This document shows positions 41,691-51,100 of a stretch of 64,000 nucleotides of DNA, piece after piece (the stretch's first letter is position 1; the number at the start of each line of letters is the position of its first letter). The stretch is from Entamoeba invadens IP1 (taxonomy: Eukaryota > Evosea > Mastigamoebida > Endamoebidae), in contig NW_004443767.1 of assembly GCF_000330505.1 (NCBI RefSeq), forward strand, positions 632,409 through 696,408, read 5' to 3'. Made by a program: the position numbers and the translations under genes. The notes below the pieces were generated by a model that saw only the letters and a list, made by a program, of their open reading frames with translations, ran no database searches and was not told the DNA's origin.

Positions 41691-42083
41691 ATGAAGATGT
41701 TGTTGTTTGTGTTATTGGGATTTATCCTTTCTGTCTCCTCAATGAGCGCCGATGAGGAGGCGGAGTTACTTTTCGATGAATTTGACGATGATGATTTGGA
41801 TAACGCCGAGGAAGGAGACATCGACGACGATGATGATTTTGATTTCGACGACGAGGAGTTTGATGACGAGGGAGACGATGATGATTTCGAAGAGGGCGAT
41901 TTGTATGAAGAAGAGGAAGACAACGAGGATGAAGAAGATGATGAAGAGGAGTACGAACTTACACAAGAATGGGCAGAACAAGCTAAGACTGAGACAAACC
42001 CGTTTGACCAGATTGAGTCAGCAGAGCGTTTACTCGCGGAGTTGGCCAACCATCCATACCACGGTATGTACACTCCAAATTAA
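41691..42083 (+). CDS. Highly acidic protein with signal peptide
   Basis: 130 residues. A clear signal peptide (MKMLLFVLLGFILSVSSMSA) is followed by ~70 residues that are nearly all Asp and Glu (for example DDDDLDNAEEGDIDDDDDF), then a short mixed segment (ELTQEWAEQAKTETNPFDQI) ending HPYHGMYTPN. No KDEL-type retention signal and no anchor. The composition suggests low-affinity, high-capacity calcium or cation binding in the secretory pathway, or binding to basic proteins; this is inference. It converges with the TLDc gene, the two stops being 58 bases apart. Confidence 0.75.
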   Translation: MKMLLFVLLGFILSVSSMSADEEAELLFDEFDDDDLDNAEEGDIDDDDDFDFDDEEFDDEGDDDDFEEGDLYEEEEDNEDEEDDEEEYELTQEWAEQAKTETNPFDQIESAERLLAELANHPYHGMYTPN

Positions 42084-42141
42084 TTGTCTTTCCGTTTTGT
42101 GTTGTTCCCTTTTGTAACCAACCTCAACAAATAACAAATAA

Positions 42142-43746
42142 TCATTTCGACCACGAGAGCGCAACAACATAGGCTGGCTTGAATGACTTTCCTTCAACCA
42201 CTGTTGTTTGGCACTCGTAACTCTTCTCAAAGCCTTCAATAACTTTGCACTCCTTCTTTTTGAAAACAAAGAAGTTTGGTACCGAGAACAAGTAATCTTT
42301 GGACTTCTCGTTATAGACACCAAACACTTCTTGATTTTTCCCATTTTTCAGGTCGAACCTTTTTTTCTCGAACTTTGAGTTTAGTAGCGTGAAAATGAAG
42401 TGTTTTGCATCGCCAGTGATTGCGGTGTAATTCGAATCTTTTTTTGCGGCACTTGTTGGTGGTTTTGGAATGCGTTTCGAACAAAACGCACCAAACACCT
42501 CATTCTTCTTTGTCCCAACAATCACCATCACGTTCTTCTTTCCAATAATGCCGTTATTGAAATCGGAGATATCCGCTCTGTCCATAATGTTGGAGAAAAA
42601 TACAACCTTTGGGCGCGTGAGTCCGCTCCATTCCGACAAATGTTTGTAAAAACCTCCGATATTCTCATACATGTTCAAATCGGAAATAATTTTTTCGGAC
42701 TCTTTCTCGTCTGGGGGTTCTGCTGCCGATTCTGGAGAATCGGGGACGTCGATTGAGAGGTCTTGTCGTGGTGGAGAAAGTTGGATATTTTTACCAAGGC
42801 TCAGTCTCATTCTACCCGAACGCGTATCGAGTTTTGGAACATTTTTGTTCTCGTTTTTTATCTGGTCGATCTCTTGACGCATTGATTTGAGCTGTTCGAT
42901 TTCGTTTGACAAGTTTGCCTGTGCCGTTCTAAGCGTCACAATTTCTACATCCTTCTTTTCCATTTCTTGTGACAGTTTCATATTGAATGCCTCCGTTGAA
43001 TGAGAGTCAACAGAAAATGAACGAGACTTTGGAGCCACCGTAATTTCTTCAAGTTTTGTAGGCGACCCGGACGTTGTACTGTTTCGGTTATCTTGTTCAC
43101 TTTTGATAAGTGTGATAGTATCCTTGAGATCTTTCAACTCTTTTTTAACATCGTTTAGTTCGCCTCTTTGTTTTTCAAACTCAATTTTTGTTTCATCTTT
43201 TCTTTCGATTTCCACGCTTAAATCTTGTGTAGTTCCACCAGTGTTCTCATTTTGTCTTTCAAGATTTTTTTCTTCAACTTTTTGTGCATGAGAGCTCTTT
43301 AAAGTACTGATGTCCTTTTTCAATTCCTCAATATCCTTTTTAATTTCAATAACTTTTCCATTGAGTGACACAATTGTTTGTCTTAAGACTGGAATGGCAG
43401 TGGAATTAGTTTTGTTCAAAGTTTCCACAAAGGACTGCAATAAGTCATCGTGTTCCTTCACTTTCTTGATAGTAATTCTAATTGCGTCATCAGTAATTAT
43501 ATCTGGAGATCGTTTTTGTCTTGGGGAAAGTTGAAGTAACTCGTCCTTGTTGAGTTGTCTGACTTGTTTCTGAATAGTAAACATCATGTCCTCATTCGTT
43601 TTGTTCGACTTTTCAACATTCTGCACCTTTTTTACAACTTCGGCAACGATTGTTTCGTTTTTGCTCGACTGGTCGTCGTTGTCTTTGAGTTTCTGTTGGA
43701 TCAGCCGCAAAATCTTCTCAATCTTCTCAAGTCGCTCTTCACTCAT
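42142..43746 (-). CDS. Coiled-coil protein with C-terminal TLDc domain
   Basis: 534 residues from the ATG at 43746 (a GTG one codon upstream is ignored). Residues 1-300 are long coiled coils (LEKIEKILRLIQQKLK, IEIKKDIEELKKDISTLK). A Ser/Pro linker (LSPPRQDLSIDVPDSPES) follows. From about 355 to the end lies a TLDc-type fold: LSEWSGLTRPKVVFFSN, then VMVIVGTKKNEVFGAFCS, HFIFTLLN and FVFKKKECKV. TLDc proteins interact with the vacuolar ATPase or protect against oxidative stress in other eukaryotes; the coiled coil implies oligomerisation here. A second TLDc gene (9814-11505) lies in this window. Confidence 0.78.
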   Translation of the reverse strand: MSEERLEKIEKILRLIQQKLKDNDDQSSKNETIVAEVVKKVQNVEKSNKTNEDMMFTIQKQVRQLNKDELLQLSPRQKRSPDIITDDAIRITIKKVKEHDDLLQSFVETLNKTNSTAIPVLRQTIVSLNGKVIEIKKDIEELKKDISTLKSSHAQKVEEKNLERQNENTGGTTQDLSVEIERKDETKIEFEKQRGELNDVKKELKDLKDTITLIKSEQDNRNSTTSGSPTKLEEITVAPKSRSFSVDSHSTEAFNMKLSQEMEKKDVEIVTLRTAQANLSNEIEQLKSMRQEIDQIKNENKNVPKLDTRSGRMRLSLGKNIQLSPPRQDLSIDVPDSPESAAEPPDEKESEKIISDLNMYENIGGFYKHLSEWSGLTRPKVVFFSNIMDRADISDFNNGIIGKKNVMVIVGTKKNEVFGAFCSKRIPKPPTSAAKKDSNYTAITGDAKHFIFTLLNSKFEKKRFDLKNGKNQEVFGVYNEKSKDYLFSVPNFFVFKKKECKVIEGFEKSYECQTTVVEGKSFKPAYVVALSWSK

Positions 43747-44218
43747 CACTTTGTCAATTACAGTTTTTTCACAAACATGCTTGAAATTCTTTGTGTAAAT
43801 TTTGGTGTTTATTGTAAAGATAAGTGTATTTGGGATATTTCCCGATTTTTACTGTTTTTTGATATTTAGTTATTCATTTCTACCTCCCCAAAACAAGAAA
43901 AATCCATTTTTTCATTTTGACCAGTGTTTTATTATAGTTTATTTTTAATACCATACTTTAAAAATAGTTTTAACATTTCTTCATTTTTTAATTGTTTAAC
44001 AACAATTTTAACAATAATAAACAATTTGTGTATTTTGCTTATGAGGTGGACACGAAAAAAATGATTTGTTCTATTTCAATTAAACAAACACGACTTGAAT
44101 TATACACTTGAGTTAATTTATTATAATCAGATGAGATTGAATACGGTGGAATAAACAGCATTGAAAGGTTGATACAGTTTGGTGTTCTTTGAATTCATAA
44201 ATCCAAAAAATCAAAAAT
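43747..44218. other. Spacer between minus-strand genes
   Basis: AT-rich, presumed promoter of the coiled-coil TLDc gene and 3' end of the RING/B-box gene. Nothing else seen. Confidence 0.55.
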
Positions 44219-45385
44219 TCAGTCGATCTCCGAACTCTGAATTTGTAAAATTAACGGACTATTTTCTATTTCAACTCTATGCACATAAACCCTCATAGCA
44301 ACATCCCCTTCACTTTCTCCTTTGACTATAACACTGATTTTTCCAATTTCCGTTTTGTCGAAATAAGCCGACGCCTCGCCCCCATCCCCGCATGTGTCAT
44401 CAGAAATGTCATGTGCCATTTCCTCGAAAAAGTCAACACAGCCAGGAAGTATATGACTGACAGGTACAAAAGTTATAGTAATATCACTAGTTATTGATGG
44501 ATTTTCATACACGTCTTTGAGGATGATTTCCACGGGAATTGACGACTTCAATGGGATATAATTGGTTTGACTTTGGATATAACAAAACGAAGGACATGGA
44601 GGAGAGACGACACAGAGTTCATCAGATACCTCTTTAATGATTTTGTCTATATCAATCAAATGCTTTTTCCCATCCCGCAATTTCCCAAGTTTTTCCTCTA
44701 AAATTATATCGACTTTTTTGCTGATGGTTTTCATTTGATTTTCGGTTTGTTGTTGCTGATAATAATATAATGAGTCATATATTAACGTCGCACTCCTCAC
44801 AACGCGTGACAAATTGAAAAGTCGTTTTGTTATATTAAACCGCTCTGACGTGTAAAATTTCGACAAAAAGTGTGAGTACTTACACACTATGTGTCCCGCA
44901 TGTTCCAAAACGAAACAGTGTGGACATATTATTTCGGAACATGTACAACAAAAATAGGTTTTTACTGTATGATGTTTAATACAAAATTTTCCCTCACAAA
45001 AGACCTCAAATTTATGTGAATTTTGTTCGTAATGTATTTCAGTATGGGACTCACAATAGATTTTGGAACACGTTAAACAAAACGAAAACCCTTGACGAGT
45101 GCAATTGGGCTCACTACATATCGTTTTGGAAGCGCTCTCTCTTATTAAACTAAAAAGGGTGGGAAGATCATCTAAATCAGAAAAAGGTACTGAAACCTCT
45201 TTTTGACATAAACAACAAAACACTTCTTTTGACTTTCCTACTCCTTTCTCGACTTGACTTTTCACTATAGAAAATAAACAATCCCGACATATTAAGTGCA
45301 TACACGGTAAAAGCTTGGGAAACGCTGGAATCCGAAACCCCGTCCCACAACAACAGCAAACCGCTTTTTCGGTTTGAAAACTCAT
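44219..45385 (-). CDS. RING/B-box/coiled-coil protein with filamin-type C-terminal domain (TRIM-like)
   Basis: 388 residues from the ATG at 45385; an upstream in-frame ATG at 45481 would add 32 residues of AT-rich, leader-like sequence. A RING finger opens the protein: CCCCGTGF, LPCMHLICRDC and FCCLCQ, so E3 ubiquitin ligase activity is plausible. Two B-boxes follow (CSEPNCTRQGFSFCLTCSKI; KFCIKHHTVKTYFCCTCSEI), then a coiled coil. The last ~120 residues look like an Ig/filamin repeat ending RVEIENSPLILQIQ, close to the strand pair that closes filamin repeats. This order recalls the TRIM45/TRIM2/3/71 group. The filamin assignment is the weakest part. Confidence 0.82.
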   Translation of the reverse strand: MSFQTEKAVCCCCGTGFRIPAFPKLLPCMHLICRDCLFSIVKSQVEKGVGKSKEVFCCLCQKEVSVPFSDLDDLPTLFSLIRESASKTICSEPNCTRQGFSFCLTCSKIYCESHTEIHYEQNSHKFEVFCEGKFCIKHHTVKTYFCCTCSEIICPHCFVLEHAGHIVCKYSHFLSKFYTSERFNITKRLFNLSRVVRSATLIYDSLYYYQQQQTENQMKTISKKVDIILEEKLGKLRDGKKHLIDIDKIIKEVSDELCVVSPPCPSFCYIQSQTNYIPLKSSIPVEIILKDVYENPSITSDITITFVPVSHILPGCVDFFEEMAHDISDDTCGDGGEASAYFDKTEIGKISVIVKGESEGDVAMRVYVHRVEIENSPLILQIQSSEID

Positions 45386-45481
45386 CACTTTTGTCAGTCT
45401 TTTACAGTTGACATGAAAAAACCTAATTACTTTGAAATTGGGAATCAATAACATTTTTATTGAAATTTTTTGTTTTTTCAT

Positions 45482-46006
45482 TTTTTTGTTATTAGTGATT
45501 CATTTAACTAAAAACAAATTATAATAAAACTACTTTATTATAAATTTTCTTGTAAATTCACAATAATTTAATCACAAATTATTTTAGAGCAAATACCTTT
45601 CAAATCCAGTAAAAAATTCTTATGAAAAAAAACAAAAAAAGAGTTGACCAGAATAATGTATGACAATTTGACCAATCACTTTTTCAAAAAAAGTGGAAGA
45701 TTAATAATAATCCGATTTCATAGACAATATGATTAATAGTTATAAACATCATATACTTTCTTTCTTTTTAAATTTCCTTAAAAAACGGGAGATTTCCCAC
45801 TACAATTATTGACGACAAAAAGAGGCAACTGTTTATTATAACTATTTGAACTTCAAACCATGTTCCCGTCTTTTATTGGACAAAACACAGCATATTTCCT
45901 CTAAGAAAAATAAGAAGAAGAACACCTCTTTCTTGTTTTCAATCAAGAATTTAGAGGGAAACCCTTCAGAAAAACTGGGAACTCACACAACACGCAGAAA
46001 AACACA
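45482..46006. other. Divergent intergenic region
   Basis: AT-rich region between the TRIM-like gene (-) and the VHS-GAT gene (+). The frames seen on either strand are short and unconvincing. Confidence 0.55.
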
Positions 46007-47483
46007 ATGAAGAAGCGATCGATGCCTTTGAGCACTTTATTGGACAATGCGGTGGCTGACAATAACCCTTCCCCCAACTATAAGCTCTATAGAAAAATAT
46101 CACACGTAGCAAAAAAAAACGAGCAGGTCTGTTTAGTCCTTCGCTTGCAGTTGTTAAACAAATTAAGATCACACCCCTTTCGATTTATTCCGTCCTTGGA
46201 AGTCTATTACTGTGTATGTCTGATGGAATACCTGATCATTAAAATGAAGTCCTTTCTGTGTTATATCACCGACGAAGAGTTCGTTAAAGCTCTTGACAAG
46301 ATGGCACAGTTCAATGTTTGTCCATTTTTTGGTATTGAAAATGTTTTTCGAATATCAGTTGTAAAAATGTTATTTATACTGTTATTCGATGAACTATAAT
46401 TTTATAATTCTAAAATACTATAATTGGACGAATCACAATTACGTGTAGAAACTAGTGGGACTGTTCAAATCAAAGCCAACACTGACACAACTCAAAGTGA
46501 TGAACTTCATTCAACTTGTCATCGAATATGAAGACACGGAACTGTACAAAGAACTCTTCGAACAATATAAAGCAAAGGGCGTCCAATTTCCACCACTTGT
46601 AGAACCTGAGTATGAGGACGATTCAACGAAGACTTCACTCTGTCAAACGCCATCAGTGCAAATAGATGAAGACGACATGAAGAATATGTCGAACTTTGTT
46701 GTCCCCAAATTTGAGCTAAAAGAGCGGCAACATACATTTAGAAGTGAACTTCCAAAACCGCCAGTTATAGCACAAACGGATCACGAATTGTTCAGTCCAT
46801 TGCCTGAGGACTTTAGAAAACTTTTACAGAAGATGGCGGAGTTCCACGAATTGTGTAAAGAGCCGTTGAAGAAGAGCAATTTACTCCGAAACGGCTCATT
46901 ACAAATTCGACACCAATTGCAGTGCGACGAGTCGTTCTTCCAAAAGGCTTTGGACATCCAAAAAGAGTTCAAAAGGCAGTTCAATGAGTATTCCAATTTA
47001 GAGGACTGCGACGACGAAATAGTTGCTGCCCTTACAGAAGAAGGTAGAAAGATAGGACACATCGTTAGAGTCTTCAAGAACGAAATTTCACGAGTCAAAA
47101 AGCTTGAAACAAAAATCGAGAGTGGCGTCGGAGAAGTCGTTCTCGCGGAAGTCCCGTCATACGATGTCGACGCGATGATGACAGCAACGGTGACATATCC
47201 GAAGACACATGGAGATGCAGTCAAGATTATGGATATGATGAGTCACACAAAAGGAAATACACTGAGTCGAGATGATTCAGTCACAGAGAGCGCAACAGAG
47301 TCGACGAGTAACTCGGCTACACCTTCAGGAATAAAACATAACGGTACTAAAAAGTATATCCCACCACTCGCTCAAAGCTTTAATGGACCACAAGCAAGAC
47401 CTATGATGTTTAAAAGCTTTAAAGGGTTACCAAAAAACACACAGAGCGTCGATACAAGTAGACTATATACAGGATACTTATAA
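46007..47483 (+). CDS. VHS-GAT adaptor (TOM1-like, ESCRT-0 function), two exons
   Basis: Exons 46007..46315 and 46449..47483 (intron GTTTGT...TAG, 133 bp, phase 0) give 447 residues. The N-terminal ~110 residues are a VHS domain (LLDNAVADNN, YKLYRKISHVAKKN, CLMEYLIIKMKSFLCYI). A GAT-like three-helix bundle covers about 215-325 (LPEDFRKLLQKMAEFHELCK ... VAALTEEGRKIGHIVRVFK). The C-terminal tail is S/T/P-rich and disordered, where TOM1 and GGA proteins carry clathrin-binding motifs. Proteins of this kind bind ubiquitinated cargo at endosomes; in organisms lacking classical ESCRT-0, TOM1-like proteins take that job. The window's IST1 gene is a second ESCRT component. Confidence 0.82.
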
Positions 47484-48106
47484 TGTTAATTGTTTAAGGT
47501 TTTGTGGTATATGAGTTAATAACTATTGATAAATAGTATCATAACTATTCATCGTTGTTAGATATATTAGTTATATATCTAATAATATCTAATACATGTT
47601 TCGTAATTTGATTTTTGGTTTTTATTACTATTAGTATAGTATATATATAATGGTTATTTTATTAATAAAAAATAATATACAATAAATCAAGAGTTTGACA
47701 TTTGGTGGTGTAAAATGTGAAGTGGCAAATTATACTTTTTGGTGGTATAAAAAAACTATTTGAGTCAAAAGTATAATTACAATGGTATTTTTATAAAAAA
47801 AATAGTTAATATTTTTATTATAATAGATAATGGTATAATAATCGTAAATAAAAAACTATCCAACTTGAAAATAACACTTAATACTTTACTTCGTCTTTTT
47901 TATTCCAATAATTAAATCACAATGGTAATTAGTAATAAAAAGATTAGTAAAACGGGAGATTACATAAAGAGTGACAATGCAAGAATTAAACCACTCAAAA
48001 GTGATAAACGAGATTGAAGTGGAACTCGTTTGAACTCTCAAATCAGAAGCGGAGTTTGTTAACTTAATGCTAAACACGATGAAATGAATCAAACTAACAC
48101 ACAGAA
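47484..48106. other. Intergenic region upstream of talin
   Basis: AT-rich. A 68-codon minus-strand frame at 47886-48092 reads through the talin leader and is not called. The talin promoter must be here; no classic TATA-like box stands out. Confidence 0.5.
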
Positions 48107-51100
48107 ATGGCGCAATCAGTGATTTTGAAGATTCACTTTAACTTTAAGGACAATGCGTCCCCAACAGCTACTATCGACTTGGTGAAGTCTGTCGCTGTCT
48201 TAGACACGGACTCGTCTGCCCAAATTGTGGACAAGTGTCTTGACAAGCTCCCGGAACGGCCTCAAGGAGAGTACATTTTGTGGCAAGCGAAACGACACAC
48301 GTTGTTCCTCCCAAACCAAATTTTGGCGACCGCGGGGTACGACGCTACGGAAGTCTTGGACGTCAGACCCAGAGTTCAGCGATTCAGATTTGAAATGGTC
48401 GACCATGGTGTGAAAACATTCCAAGTTGATGTCACGATGACGGTGGAAGCTCTTTTGGCCTTTGTTGGAGAGAAGGTCGACATTATGTTTACTGATGAAT
48501 ATGGGTTCAAGGTCTACAATGAAGTCACTAAGAAGGAAGATCTTCATTGGCTGGACAATTTAAGAGTCTTTTACGAACAGATTGACTCAGAGAATCAACT
48601 GTTAATTCGGTTGAAAAAGAGATTCTACTTCAGAGATAAGAACGTTAACGACAGTGATCCAAAACAACTCCACTTGTTGTACACGGACTGTTCGAACAAA
48701 GTTGCGGAGGGATTTATTCCATTCAAAATGGAGTCTGTTATTCCACTTGTTGCGTTGAATTGTTTGGTCTTCTATGGCTCATTTGACCAGCCACAATTCA
48801 AAGAAATCGACACTTCCAACCTTAAAGGTCTTGACAAGAAATTGCCACAAGGTATGCGTGACTTCTTCCCAATTGCTTACCGAAAGAAAGTTACCACAAA
48901 GCACTTGGCCGAAGTGTGCAAGGAGTGGAAAAACAAGTCCATGTCGACAAAGCAATTGCAAGCGAAGTACCAGTACTGTCAAATAGTGATGCGACAGAAA
49001 ACGTACGGACTTGACGTCTTTAAGGTGAAGATCAGAAAGGTCGGAAAGTCCAAAGAAATTCCAAAGATTTTTGGTGTGTGCAAGGACTATGTCTTGCTCG
49101 CAGATGAAGATGGTGAAAATCAAGAAATCTGGGAAATTTCGAAGATTGCGCGGTACGCTATCGGTCCGGCTGTCTTTATTCTTGATCTTGGTAACCACTC
49201 GACAAGTTATATCACTTTGATCACAGAAGAAGGTGAATTGATTTCTGCAACACTGTCTGGATACATCGATTTGATCACAAAGAGAAAGAAAGAGGCACAG
49301 TTGGCAGAAAAAGAAGCAGAGCCGGAGTACTCCATTTCGGATAAAATCGAAGACGTTCCTGCTGGTGATGGGTTGAATAAAAAGAAGAAGGTTGCGCCAA
49401 AAGTCACTCAAACGAGTGAACAAGCACAACAAGTTTCACAAAGCGAAGTTCAGGAACAGGTCCAGTTGTGTGTGGATAGATACCAACAAATGACTTTCGA
49501 AGAAAGTACAGCAGCTCCTATTCAATTCAGTGCAGAAACCATGACCGAGACTGCACAGAACATTGGTACACTTGTCTCCGATTTGTACTCGACAGATCAA
49601 GCCACAGTGACTCAATCAATGTCCGAATTGTGTTCGCAAACAGACGCTCTGTTCACACAATTTTGTGCTTCTAAAAACGCAGACTTTGGTTCGTGTGTGA
49701 TGAACGCAGATGAAGACGATGAACAGCTTTTGGTCGCTTGTAGAGCTGCAACAGAGTCGGCACAGGCCATAATGGAAAATAACAAAGACGGGCTTCAAAG
49801 TGCTGTGTTGATCCAATCAGCACAGAGCGAGGCTGAAATTCTCCCTCCAGAGATGTTTGTCGTACAAGCTTCTGTTTCTTCAGTTAATGCAATTTGTGCT
49901 CAAGCCACTGTTAATGACAACGGATCACAGATGTTGCTCCACGAGTTGTCACGTTCTGTGGGCGAAGGTATTTTCGACTTGGCTGCGATGTCATCAACGA
50001 TGAATATTCATGGAGAGAAACTTGACCAAGCCAATAAAGTACTCAGAATGCTTGGAGAAAATGAAATTGCTGCGATGAGACTTTTGGCAGTCACTTCCAG
50101 TGAAGAAGGGTGCCAGAAGATATTAGGAGAAATGAAGAACACTATGGACACATGTTTGGCGTCGTACTTGGAAGTAGTTCAAGGCTGTGGACTTGAACAA
50201 GGATCACCGGAGATGCAAGCCTTGTTTGAGCAAGTCAATGTCATTAAGATGAATTGGGAGTCTTTAATGGCTGGGACACAAATGAGTGGATTTGAGGCAC
50301 AAAAGAACTTGTTGACAATGGTCCAAAATATGTCTGCTGTGTTCAATGAATTGGCTTCATTGAGTGATCCACTCGTATCTGCTCAACAAGTAGAACAAGG
50401 GATTGATAACTTGGAAGACATTTTGGAAACAACCAAAGAAACGTGCAAGACCATTGCACAAGAAAAGATCGATGACGGTAACCCCGAACAAGTCGCTGTT
50501 ATCCTTGACCAATTCAAACAAGTTGCCGACAAATTCTTTGTTCTTCGTGATAAGTTGGAGGCTGGTGAAAGAGGCGAGTTAGTTGAAGATGATTGCATTG
50601 TATTCAGACAAACATTGGAGACATTAATGACTGCTTGCGACATGGAACAGATTGGTGAGAACATGCAAGGTCTTGCATTGAACGCAATGACTAAGACAGC
50701 TGTCGCAAGACGGTTGGCTTTGTGCGCACAGGTCAGAAGAGTGATTAAAAACGGCCATCTTAAAGATAAGAATAGACAGAAGATTCTTATTAAGGCCAAT
50801 CAAGCAATGGCGGGTGAGATGGACGAAATGTTAAAGTTTTTGGCACAACCCGTTGACGAGCAGAGTCAAAAGCTCCCCATCAAATGCAAAGAATTTGCTC
50901 CAAAGACTTACGACATGATTGTCGAAGTGTTGGAAACGTTGCCATATATCCAAGACGATAGTGCCAGAGGCGCTTTAGAATTTGCTTGTAACGAAGCCGA
51001 AAAAGCAACATTTGACATGGCAAGACTGAATAACTTGTTCAATAACACCAAACAGGCGAAGAAAGAGGTCTTATCGACAAAGAAAGAACAGTTCGATGAT

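Noticed and set aside
41752..42117. Second frame (121 codons) over the acidic protein
   Set aside because: Frame-shifted reading of GAT/GAC runs gives artificial M/K/R-rich sequence; the signal-peptide frame is the real one.
47886..48092. Minus-strand 68-codon frame upstream of talin
   Set aside because: Runs through the talin leader; no domain and no conserved-looking features.
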